Shown: one piece after another, positions 5,582 to 11,998 of the stretch
Layout: the number at the start of each line of letters is the position of its first letter
Numbering within the stretch: the stretch's first letter is position 1
Assembly: GCA_027004315.1 (NCBI GenBank)
Contig: JALTHV010000107.1
Coordinates: 1-11,998 of the forward strand
Source: Deltaproteobacteria bacterium
Lineage (GTDB): Bacteria > Desulfobacterota > Dissulfuribacteria > Dissulfuribacterales > UBA3076
Reading direction: 5' to 3'
DNA: 11,998 bases
Translations under genes and position numbers: made by a program
Notes under the pieces: model-generated
Database searches by the model: none
The model's input: the letters and a program-made list of their open reading frames with translations, nothing else
What the model was told of the DNA's origin: nothing

Positions 5582-6836
5582 TGATTTAAAAAATCCTTTC
5601 CATGGTCTGGTCAAATTCGGAGTACTCGACGAACAGACCTTTGCCAAGGCGATCGGCACCGCGGAACGACACGGAATCCCGTTGGCCGACATCCTCCTGA
5701 AGGAGTATGCCCTGCCCCGGGCAGCGCTGCAACAGGCCCTCGCTGATCATTACCACTGCAAGGTCGTGGAATATGATGAGCGGCTGCCTATCCCGCCCGA
5801 ACTGCTGGCCGGACTCAAAACGGAAAGACTACGGGCAGAGGGATGGTTTCCGATAATCAAGGAGGCCGACGGCACAGTAGTCGTCGCCTGCACGAATCCC
5901 GCTGACCCCAGGCTTTCGGCTCGGGTAGAGAGCGCCCTCGGCAGTGGCCCTTTTGATTTCAGGGTCTGCCTCCCTGACGATATCCGGTGGTTTACTGAAG
6001 ACTTCCTCCATGCAAAACCGGGCAAACTGGTCGGTACCGAGCGGACCGGCCTGGCCTATTGGCGGAACAACATGGCTCAGTGGCGCACCGCCCTGGCCTG
6101 TTACCGGACGGACATGGCCCGTGCCCGCACCGCCCTAGCGGTCATACGGGCTGGGCTGGGCCTGATCACGATCTCCTTTGCCCTTGTCTGTGCCCACTAT
6201 CTCGCCCTTCCCGAAGCGGCAGCAATCTTTAATCTCGCCCTTCCCGAAGCGGCGACGGTTCTGATCCTCCTCCTGGGCAGCGGCCTGGCCATAGGTGGCA
6301 TGTTCCCCTATCTTAAAATCCGCCGTACCCGTCTCTGTCCTCCACGGGATACGACACTGGTGGGGGTGACGGCGAAGGAGGTAAGTTTTCTAAAAAACTA
6401 TCTAAACCCGGAGCTATCCTCCGTCAAGACGCCACACAGGGAAAAAATGCTGGCCCGGATCAGCGACCGGCTATTGGAGTACTGTACACTTCTTTACCCG
6501 CCCCCCGGAAGCCTCGAACGGACACATCTTGCCCGAGAGCGGAACGTCTTGGCCGCCCAGCGGACCATTGCCGGCTGTAACAGGACCATCTACGCCCGGG
6601 CACGGACCGGGCTGGCCTTCATCCGGACAGGGATCTCTTTTATCAGTATAGGAATCGGTTTGATTAAATATTTCGGTCTTAGCCGAAATACGATCTTTGA
6701 TGCCCTGCTTATTCTGATCGGGATCTTGCTGACGATCGACGGCGGCCGGTGGTACCGTCCGGCCCATCGGGCGCAGACTGAATTTTCGGAACTCGGCAGC
6801 CGGTTCCACCTCGAAAATTTCGTCAAACTTTCATAG
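5571..6836 (+). CDS. Membrane protein: MshEN (GspE/PilB N-terminal) domain plus two DUF202-like modules
   Basis: The 421-aa product starts at an ATGATG inside the end of the preceding gene, implying coupled translation. Residues about 5-147 form a full MshEN/T2SSE N-terminal domain: GLVKFGVLDEQTFAKAI and PLADILLKEYALPRAALQQA are its two LxxxL-type motifs, followed by LPIPPELLAGL, a sheet region GTVVVACTNPADPR, and a closing helix. In MshE such motifs bind cyclic-di-GMP; the leading Arg-Leu-Gly of motif 1 is not conserved, so binding is uncertain. Two modules follow with six heptads each: Arg at 158, 165, 172, 179, 186, 193 and at 317, 324, 331, 338, 345, 352. Each is followed by two hydrophobic helices (about 190-247 and 350-392). 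No ATPase domain is present. An 11-residue tandem duplication (LALPEAA twice) sits between the helices of module 1. Confidence 0.87.
   Translation: MMSSDLKNPFHGLVKFGVLDEQTFAKAIGTAERHGIPLADILLKEYALPRAALQQALADHYHCKVVEYDERLPIPPELLAGLKTERLRAEGWFPIIKEADGTVVVACTNPADPRLSARVESALGSGPFDFRVCLPDDIRWFTEDFLHAKPGKLVGTERTGLAYWRNNMAQWRTALACYRTDMARARTALAVIRAGLGLITISFALVCAHYLALPEAAAIFNLALPEAATVLILLLGSGLAIGGMFPYLKIRRTRLCPPRDTTLVGVTAKEVSFLKNYLNPELSSVKTPHREKMLARISDRLLEYCTLLYPPPGSLERTHLARERNVLAAQRTIAGCNRTIYARARTGLAFIRTGISFISIGIGLIKYFGLSRNTIFDALLILIGILLTIDGGRWYRPAHRAQTEFSELGSRFHLENFVKLS
6199..6253 (+). repeat. In-frame 33-bp tandem duplication inside the second membrane gene
   Basis: A 22-bp sequence beginning ATCTCGCCCTTCCCG at 6199-6220 recurs identically at 6232-6253, a period of 33 bases or 11 codons. 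The product reads LALPEAAAIFN followed by LALPEAATVLI, lengthening the loop and hydrophobic stretch in module 1. The identity at DNA level suggests a recent slippage event that keeps the frame. Confidence 0.9.
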
Positions 6837-6861
6837 GAAACAACCCATAAGAGGTCGTATC

Positions 6862-7239
6862 ATGGTAACAATACCGAAAATGATAGTTATTGATGATCAG
6901 AAAAACCTCCGCGATGTCCTCAGTCTCTCCCTGGAGCGGGAAGGTTACGCGGTCGAAACCTTCCGGGACGGGGCATCTGCGCTGGAACGGATGAAAAAGG
7001 AACAATTTCACGTAGTGATCACCGATCTCCGAATGAATAATGGGACCGACGGGATCGAGATCCTCCGCACGGTTAGACAGCTCTACCCCAAGACATCAGT
7101 CATCATCGTCACTGCCTATGCAAGCCTTGGCGTGATTACCGAGGTCTTCCGGGAGGAGGCCTATGATTTCTTCACCAAACCAATCCGGATCCCTGAACTA
7201 AAGGCATCGATTCGGCGGGTACTGCCGGACTACCGGTAA
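6862..7239 (+). CDS. Stand-alone CheY-like response regulator receiver
   Basis: The 125-aa product is a single receiver domain. It has the acidic pair Asp11-Asp12, the phospho-acceptor Asp55 (VVITDLRM), Thr84 (IIVTAYA) and the conserved Lys106-Pro107 (FFTKP). No output domain follows, so it must act by binding a partner, as CheY and Spo0F do. GAGG lies seven bases before the ATG, and the gap to the preceding gene is 25 bases on the same strand, so the three genes are probably one operon. No histidine kinase lies in the window; phosphate must come from elsewhere. I infer that the two membrane proteins upstream are its partner or target. Confidence 0.9.
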   Translation: MVTIPKMIVIDDQKNLRDVLSLSLEREGYAVETFRDGASALERMKKEQFHVVITDLRMNNGTDGIEILRTVRQLYPKTSVIIVTAYASLGVITEVFREEAYDFFTKPIRIPELKASIRRVLPDYR

Positions 7240-7536
7240 CGTCCTATATAGACGGATACCCTCCACAAGACGAGCCATAGAGGCATCTGAAAGTTGGCTG
7301 GTGACCGAGAGGCCCGGATCGGATACATACCTGCCCCCAGTACCATTATCCATTTTGTATCGTGAACATCTCCCAAATGTACTAAGGGCGAATACTTATA
7401 TTCCAACGGCCGCAGGAAAATATCCGAAAAAGCTGATATTGACAGAATTGCAAAAAGAGAGTTTAGAAACTAGCCAGGACTTTTGTGAGAAACTGCATAA
7501 AGAGCACAGCTATATACAACAAGACACTTTTAAGAC
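7240..7536 (+). other. Intergenic region with a weak open frame and promoter-like sequence
   Basis: A 79-codon frame starts with GTG at 7301 and overlaps the next gene by ATGA at 7537-7540. Its product (MTERPGSDTYLPP... ending QQDTFKT) has no recognisable domain, and there is no convincing ribosome-binding site. Inside it, TTGACA at 7439-7444 followed after 17 bases by TTTAGA at 7462-7467 could be a promoter for the 7537 gene, which argues that the frame is chance. I saw no terminator after the receiver gene. Confidence 0.35.
7439..7467 (+). promoter_or_regulatory. Possible sigma-70 promoter for the 411-aa gene
   Basis: A consensus -35 box TTGACA and a partial -10 box TTTAGA are 17 bases apart, and the start codon lies about 70 bases downstream. 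Confidence 0.35.
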
Positions 7537-8772
7537 ATGACCAGATCAGCAAGGCATAAATGGACATTTGCAGCCCGTTTCAGGCGTCATTCTTTTGGCT
7601 GGCGTTCCCAGACCCCAATAAAGCGGATAAGGGAAGCCGTGAAGGAGATCAGGGCCATGACTCGAAAAGACCCTCTTTTGGGAGCAGAGGGTGCGGTACG
7701 GCTCCTTGAAAAATTGTCTCCCGCGCTGGAGCAGGTCGACAGTTCTTCGGGTGCCATTGGCAATGCAGTCAATAACGCTATTAGCGCTCTGGTGCCTGTC
7801 ATAGCCAATGCCCCTGCAGATGATAATCTGCGCGGCAAATGGCTTGAACGTCTCTGGAAGGCAATAGAGGTGGATGATATGCCCTATCTTGAACTCCTCC
7901 CGGAATACTGGGGCGTCCTGTGTCATAGCCCGGAGCTGGCCTCGCGATGGGCAGATGAATTTGCGCCTATAGTCCGGGAGGCCTGGTCGCAAGACCAGGG
8001 AGTCAGGGGCCGTTGTTTCAAGGGAACTGATGCCTGCCTGAGTGCCCTGTTCAGGGCCGGTCGTTATAAGGAAATCCTGGAATTGTTAGACCTGGCGCCT
8101 CACAAATCCTGGGATTACCGGAAATGGGGCGTTAAGGCGCTGGTAGCCATGGGAGAGAATGAAGAGGCAATTCATTATGCCGAGGATTCCCGTGGCCTGA
8201 ATGAGCCAGACAGTCAGATCAGTGAGGCCTGTGAAGAGATCCTGCTGGCAGACGGCAGGTTTGAAGATGCCTACCGCCACTATGCCATTGAGGCGAACCA
8301 AAAGGCCACTTATCTGGCGACCTTCCGCACCATTGCAAAGAAATACCCGAACAAGGAGCCAGGAGAGATACTCTCTGACCTGGTGTCCAGCTCGCCAGGC
8401 AGCGAAGGCAAGTGGTTTGCTGCAGCTAGGTCGGCAGGTCTATACCCTAAGGCCATTGAACTGGCCAATAAAAGCCCATGTGATCCAAAGACGCTCACCA
8501 GGGCGGCACGGGACATGAAGAGCAAGGAACCCCGTTTTGCCATGGAAGCGGGAATGGCAGCATTACGCTGGCTACTTGCCGGATATGGTTACGAGGTAAC
8601 AGGTCATGATGTGCTGGATGCGTACGACTTAACTATAGAGGCCGCTGAAAATGCCGGATGTGATAAGGAAACTCTGGAAAGGATTCGGATCATGGTGGCA
8701 TCAAAGACCTCGGCAGATCATCTTGTTGTCAGGATCCTTGGAGCCAGACTGGGGTTGGCGATAAACAGGTAA
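7537..8772 (+). CDS. Uncharacterised helical-repeat (TPR-like) protein, 411 aa
   Basis: The product opens with a basic segment, RHKWTFAARFRRHSFGWRSQ, and continues as a helical array. Paired helices resemble tetratricopeptide repeats, with short patterns such as LFRAGRYKEILELLDLAP, ALVAMGENEEAIHYAEDSRG, EILLADGRFEDAYRHYAIEA and ARSAGLYPKAIELANKSP at about 35-residue spacing (residues 165-310). There is no signal peptide, membrane segment or catalytic motif, so a cytoplasmic scaffold or binding role is likely. It resembles a widespread but unnamed family of proteobacterial hypothetical proteins, which supports both the frame and the start. No clear ribosome-binding site precedes the ATG. It is tail-to-tail with feoB, with 15 bases between the stops and no obvious terminator hairpin. 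Confidence 0.8.
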   Translation: MTRSARHKWTFAARFRRHSFGWRSQTPIKRIREAVKEIRAMTRKDPLLGAEGAVRLLEKLSPALEQVDSSSGAIGNAVNNAISALVPVIANAPADDNLRGKWLERLWKAIEVDDMPYLELLPEYWGVLCHSPELASRWADEFAPIVREAWSQDQGVRGRCFKGTDACLSALFRAGRYKEILELLDLAPHKSWDYRKWGVKALVAMGENEEAIHYAEDSRGLNEPDSQISEACEEILLADGRFEDAYRHYAIEANQKATYLATFRTIAKKYPNKEPGEILSDLVSSSPGSEGKWFAAARSAGLYPKAIELANKSPCDPKTLTRAARDMKSKEPRFAMEAGMAALRWLLAGYGYEVTGHDVLDAYDLTIEAAENAGCDKETLERIRIMVASKTSADHLVVRILGARLGLAINR

Positions 8773-8787
8773 CTGGCACAAATAACA

Positions 8788-10968
8788 CTAGCTGAAGCCC
8801 ATAATCTTTCCCCCATGATAGAGGCAGAAGGCCACAACCCATGCGAGTGAGGTATTGTATGTAATGCTGAAGATGGTCCATTTAAACGAGGCAGTTTCTT
8901 GCCTGATGGCCGCTACTGTTGCAAGGCACGGCAGATATAGAAGCACAAAGACCATCATTGCCAGGGCGGAAAGCGGGGTCATGTTGGATGATATGAGCGC
9001 ATTTTTGAGGTTATTAGAACCCTCTTCTTTGGCAAGATAGAGGATTCCCATGGTGCTTACAACAATCTCCTTGGCAACAAAACCAGTAAGCAGGGCCACA
9101 CTGCCACGCCAATCTATACCTATGGGAGCAAATAGAGGGGCAAGGGCCTTTCCAATGCGGCCCATAAAAGATTTTTCTACCTTTTCCGATTTTTGGACCC
9201 TTGAGATCTTTGTTATGGCAGCATCCAGTCTTTTCTCAAGCTCTTGCTTTTCAGGTCCATTGGCATTTGAGATCCTGGCCTCATAAGAGGCCTCTACCTT
9301 CTTGATTTCACCAGCATAGTCCCGGGAATACCGTATATCTCTGGGAAAGGCCGAAAGTGTCCATACGATAACAGAACCGACAAGTATCACGCCACCCATC
9401 TTTTTAAGGAATATCTTGCCGCGGTCCCACATATGGATCAGCAGGCTCTTTAGCATTGGGATCCTGTAGGGAGGCAGCTCCATGACAAATGGGGCATCAG
9501 CGCCCCTCAGGAGGACAGAACGAAACAGACGGCCTGTTATAATGGCGACTATGCCCCCTATAAGATAGATACAAAAGATAACGGTTCCTGCTCTGGCGCC
9601 AAAAAAAGTGCCTGCAAGTATGATATAAATCGGCAGCTTGGCCGAACAGGACATAAAGGGGATTATGAGTATGGTAAGGATGCGGTCCTTTTCGCTCTCA
9701 AGGGTACGGGTCGCCATAACAGCAGGGACATTGCAACCGAATCCCATGAGCATGGGTATAAACGATTTGCCGTGGAGCCCGATAAGGTGCATTATCCTAT
9801 CCATAAGAAAGGCTGCCCTTGACATATAGCCTGTGTCTTCAAAGAGTGCTATGAAAAAGAAGAGTATCAGGATATTTGGCAAAAAGACTATGACGCTGCC
9901 TATTCCTGCGATTATCCCGTTTAACAGGAGGTCCTTAAAGAGGCTATCTGGGAGAAGGGTATTTAATGAACCTGAAAGCCAATTGATGCCGCTGTCTAAC
10001 CAACCCATTGGATAGGCTCCAACTGAGAAGGTCAACTGAAACATGGCCCATATAAAGAAGATGAAGATGGGGAATCCCAGAAAGCGGTTTGTCAGGACAA
10101 GATCTATATTTCTGGATATATCGACGCGCTTTCTTGCAGAAGTAGTTACCACTTCCTTTATGGTCCCGGCTATGAAACCATAGCGCTCATCTGTCATTAC
10201 TATCTCTGGATCGTCATTAAAGCGCTGCGCGAGATATTTGCGCTGTGATAAGATCTCCTCAAGTATAGCCTGGCCTTGATCTCCTGCCTTCTGAAGGACA
10301 CGTTCTTTTACTATTTTGTCGTTTTCAAGGAGTTTTATCGCTGTCCATCTGAGATTATAGGGGATGGATCCCTGCATCCGGTCCTGGAGAAGGCTGCAAA
10401 GTTCTGATATCGATTTTTCAACATCCTTATTATATCTGACGTTGCGCTTTCCAACTGTATCTATATCTGATTCTGCCAGTTCTACGGCCTTTTTTAAGAG
10501 TTCATCTATACCCTTATTTTTGTTACCAACTGTAAAGACTACTGGCAGATCAAGGAGTTCAGAGAGTTTTTTTGCATTAATTTTGATCCCCCTGGCCTTG
10601 GCGACGTCGGCCATATTGAGGGCAAATAAGACCTTGCAGTCGATCTCTCTTAGCTGTGTCGCAAGATAGAGGCTCCTCTCCAGGTTGGAGGCATCAATTA
10701 TATCGATTACAACATCCGGACAGTGTTCAAGGACAAAGTCCCGTGTAATAATCTCTTCCATGGAAAAGGGCGTCAGGCTGTAAGTTCCGGGGAGATCTAT
10801 AATTTTAAGATTATACCCGTATTTGTTGACAATCCCTTCTTTTTTTTCAACTGTTACTCCGGGCCAATTCCCTACCTTTTGCCTGGTTCCAGTAATATTG
10901 TTGAATGTTGTTGTCTTGCCTGAATTGGGATTGCCTACAAGGGCTATTGTAAGGCTCTTTTGAGGCAT
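8788..10968 (-). CDS. feoB: Ferrous iron transporter FeoB
   Basis: The 726-aa inner-membrane protein imports Fe(II) and is gated by a cytoplasmic G-protein domain. G-domain motifs are all present: G1 GNPNSGKT (12-19), the G2-region GNWPGVTVE (33-41), G3 DLPG (58-61), and G4 NMAD (118-121). A helical GDI-like region follows to about residue 270, then multiple membrane helices with the two gate signatures, GFGCNVPAVMATRTLE and PFMSCSAKLPIY. The C-terminal part contains the FVAKEIVVSTMG motif and, between helices, a charged coiled-coil loop (about 560-610) rich in Lys and Glu. The length is within the normal range. It is the last gene of the operon, ten bases after feoA. Confidence 0.97.
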   Translation of the reverse strand: MPQKSLTIALVGNPNSGKTTTFNNITGTRQKVGNWPGVTVEKKEGIVNKYGYNLKIIDLPGTYSLTPFSMEEIITRDFVLEHCPDVVIDIIDASNLERSLYLATQLREIDCKVLFALNMADVAKARGIKINAKKLSELLDLPVVFTVGNKNKGIDELLKKAVELAESDIDTVGKRNVRYNKDVEKSISELCSLLQDRMQGSIPYNLRWTAIKLLENDKIVKERVLQKAGDQGQAILEEILSQRKYLAQRFNDDPEIVMTDERYGFIAGTIKEVVTTSARKRVDISRNIDLVLTNRFLGFPIFIFFIWAMFQLTFSVGAYPMGWLDSGINWLSGSLNTLLPDSLFKDLLLNGIIAGIGSVIVFLPNILILFFFIALFEDTGYMSRAAFLMDRIMHLIGLHGKSFIPMLMGFGCNVPAVMATRTLESEKDRILTILIIPFMSCSAKLPIYIILAGTFFGARAGTVIFCIYLIGGIVAIITGRLFRSVLLRGADAPFVMELPPYRIPMLKSLLIHMWDRGKIFLKKMGGVILVGSVIVWTLSAFPRDIRYSRDYAGEIKKVEASYEARISNANGPEKQELEKRLDAAITKISRVQKSEKVEKSFMGRIGKALAPLFAPIGIDWRGSVALLTGFVAKEIVVSTMGILYLAKEEGSNNLKNALISSNMTPLSALAMMVFVLLYLPCLATVAAIRQETASFKWTIFSITYNTSLAWVVAFCLYHGGKIMGFS

Positions 10969-10978
10969 GAGGACGTCT

Positions 10979-11206
10979 CTATTTCACTCCGTCTACTGTT
11001 ATCTGCGCAGCCTCTTCAACCCTGAGTGAGAGATGACAGCCTCTTACAATCATTTCGAGGGGATCTCTTAATGGTGCATATTTTTCTATATAGATCTCTG
11101 TGCCCTGGAGTATACCCATCTCAAGTATCCTCCTGCGCAGAATACTATTCCCGCCCACATGGACAATTTTACCAGTCTGGCCTTCTTTCATCTCACTTAG
11201 TAACAT
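10979..11206 (-). CDS. feoA: FeoA, small SH3-like partner of FeoB
   Basis: The 75-aa cytoplasmic protein has the FeoA fold signature: an opening MLLSEMKEGQTGKIVHVGG, then RRRILEMGILQGTEIYIEK, APLRDPLEMIVRGCHLSLR and a final strand of small hydrophobic residues. FeoA is needed for FeoB-dependent iron uptake in other bacteria and probably contacts its cytoplasmic domain. An AAGG sequence lies about eight bases before the ATG. The gene sits 22 bases after the Fur-FeoA fusion and ten bases before feoB. Confidence 0.95.
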   Translation of the reverse strand: MLLSEMKEGQTGKIVHVGGNSILRRRILEMGILQGTEIYIEKYAPLRDPLEMIVRGCHLSLRVEEAAQITVDGVK

Positions 11207-11228
11207 AAAAAACCTTAACCCTTACTAC

Positions 11229-11906
11229 TTAATTTTTGGGCTGGACCAGCACCTTCTGTGCCAGCCCGCGCCCAAGGACATAGCGCCTGCAATCTACAGC
11301 AACAACCACCTGTCCCCTGTTGAGATTGGTAATTACATCTATCTCATCTCCAAGTCTCAGCCCCATGGTCAACAGACGCATTCGCGCGCCTATGCCACCG
11401 GCAATATCTTTAATTATGACGTGTTCGCCCTGTTTAGCCCTGGCAAGAGACATAGGCTGTAGACGATTTTTGAGACATTTGGAGCAGATACCATAGATTT
11501 CCATCTTATGCTGGAGCATATGGAAACCATGGGCCGCAGCTACCTGTAGTTGTATATCTTCAAGCTGTTTATCGTGAAACTCGATAATATTTCTGCACTT
11601 TGTACAGATCATATGGTCATGGTGCCGGCCTAGCTGCCTCTGCTCATAACGCATCACTCCATCATCAAACCTGTGTCCCTGTGCAAAACCGAAGTCGCAC
11701 ATGAGTTTCAGGGTATCTTTTACAAAATCGAGCTCAAATTGATATCCCTTTTTACTGAGAAGTTGAAGTAATTCATTGGCAGTAACATGACCTTCAGTCT
11801 GGAGAAGGACCTCAAAGATTTTGAACCTATCTTCAAAACTGTCAATACCTTCCTGCTTGAAGAGCTTTCTAAATTGTTCCTTTTCCTGATTATGGATATG
11901 TTTCAT
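11229..11906 (-). CDS. Fusion regulator: Fur-family repressor with C-terminal FeoA domain
   Basis: The 225-aa product joins two complete domains. Residues about 1-148 are a Fur-family iron regulator: a winged helix (about 22-90, DRFKIFEVLLQTEGHVTANE), the metal-site motif HHDH (95-98), and two zinc CxxC pairs, CTKC (101-104) and CSKC (141-144). Residues about 152-223 are a FeoA domain (GEHVIIKDIAGGIGARMRLL, then MGLRLGDEIDVI and GRGLAQKVLVQ). The reading frame is continuous through the linker, so this is a real fusion and not two genes. It heads the operon with feoA and feoB and most likely represses it when iron is plentiful. AAGGA lies before the start, which fits the family N-terminus. The attached FeoA domain could sense iron or contact FeoB; that part is inference. 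Confidence 0.92.
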   Translation of the reverse strand: MKHIHNQEKEQFRKLFKQEGIDSFEDRFKIFEVLLQTEGHVTANELLQLLSKKGYQFELDFVKDTLKLMCDFGFAQGHRFDDGVMRYEQRQLGRHHDHMICTKCRNIIEFHDKQLEDIQLQVAAAHGFHMLQHKMEIYGICSKCLKNRLQPMSLARAKQGEHVIIKDIAGGIGARMRLLTMGLRLGDEIDVITNLNRGQVVVAVDCRRYVLGRGLAQKVLVQPKN

Positions 11907-11969
11907 AGAAATTCCTTCTACTAACAGCCTCCACCTGGAAGGAAAAGATCACTAACGACAGGGAAATAT

Positions 11970-11983
11970 GTTAGGTTAACTAG
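11970..11983. promoter_or_regulatory. Possible operator: imperfect palindrome upstream of the fur-feo operon
   Basis: An imperfect palindrome centred on GTTAAC (TTAGGTTAACTAG) lies about 65-75 bases upstream of the regulator's start. It is not a recognisable Fur box, and no convincing match to the classical GATAATGATAATC repeats was seen in the 92 bases available. An 8-bp inverted repeat (CTCCACCT at 11929-11936, AGGTGGAG at 11985-11992) also spans it. Confidence 0.2.
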
Positions 11984-11998
11984 AAGGTGGAGATTGGT

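Noticed and set aside
4277..5692. Several minus-strand open frames (60-178 codons) inside the two membrane-protein genes
   Set aside because: They are antisense to genes with clear domains and arise from the GC-rich 21-base heptad periodicity, which also yields Arg/Ser-rich antisense peptides.
8788..10968. Plus-strand frames of 60-101 codons within feoB
   Set aside because: They are antisense shadows of a fully conserved transporter gene.
11929..11992. 8-bp inverted repeat CTCCACCT/AGGTGGAG as a terminator or transposon end
   Set aside because: It has a short stem, a loop of 48 bases, no T-run and no target duplication; it could be chance.

Overview
The window looks like a chromosome segment from a sulfate- or sulfur-metabolising member of the Desulfobacterota (deltaproteobacterial type). 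This is inferred from the mix of genes: a homocysteine-biosynthesis (DUF39/HcyBio) protein, an orphan LarB, a Fur/FeoA/FeoB ferrous-iron operon, and intergenic repeats of the CGCAAAG type. No rRNA, tRNA or CRISPR array was seen, and the species cannot be named from this sequence.

Layout. Positions 171-1352 (minus) hold HcyBio. Just upstream of it is a 5'-truncated reading frame that runs into the HcyBio start. Positions 1475-1820 contain two related miniature-transposon sequences. One is complete, at 1649-1820, with GTAAC/GTTAC ends and a perfect 8-bp target duplication. A 38-aa, extremely basic small protein (1900-2016, plus) follows and converges on larB (2028-2786, minus). Next is an uncharacterised helical protein (2933-3511, minus). 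The gap at 3512-4030 is almost entirely a tandem duplication of about 235 bp.

The most unusual part is the plus-strand operon at 4031-7239. Two overlapping genes encode membrane proteins that join a GspE/PilB-type N-terminal domain (MshEN, a family in which some members bind cyclic-di-GMP) to repeated DUF202/YidH/VTC1-like membrane modules. There are three modules in the first protein and two in the second. Each module is preceded by a strict seven-residue repeat of the form xLAxxRT, five or six times in a row. The third gene is a stand-alone CheY-like receiver. Together they look like a phosphorelay- and possibly nucleotide-responsive membrane system that I do not recognise as described.

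Downstream are a 411-aa helical-repeat protein of unknown function (7537-8772, plus) and, converging on it, a minus-strand iron operon. That operon runs from a Fur-FeoA fusion regulator (11229-11906) through a free-standing FeoA (10979-11206) to FeoB (8788-10968). The FeoA-type domain therefore occurs twice in one operon, once attached to the likely iron sensor. How the regions relate functionally to one another is not evident; only the 4031-7239 and 8788-11906 groups look like operons.
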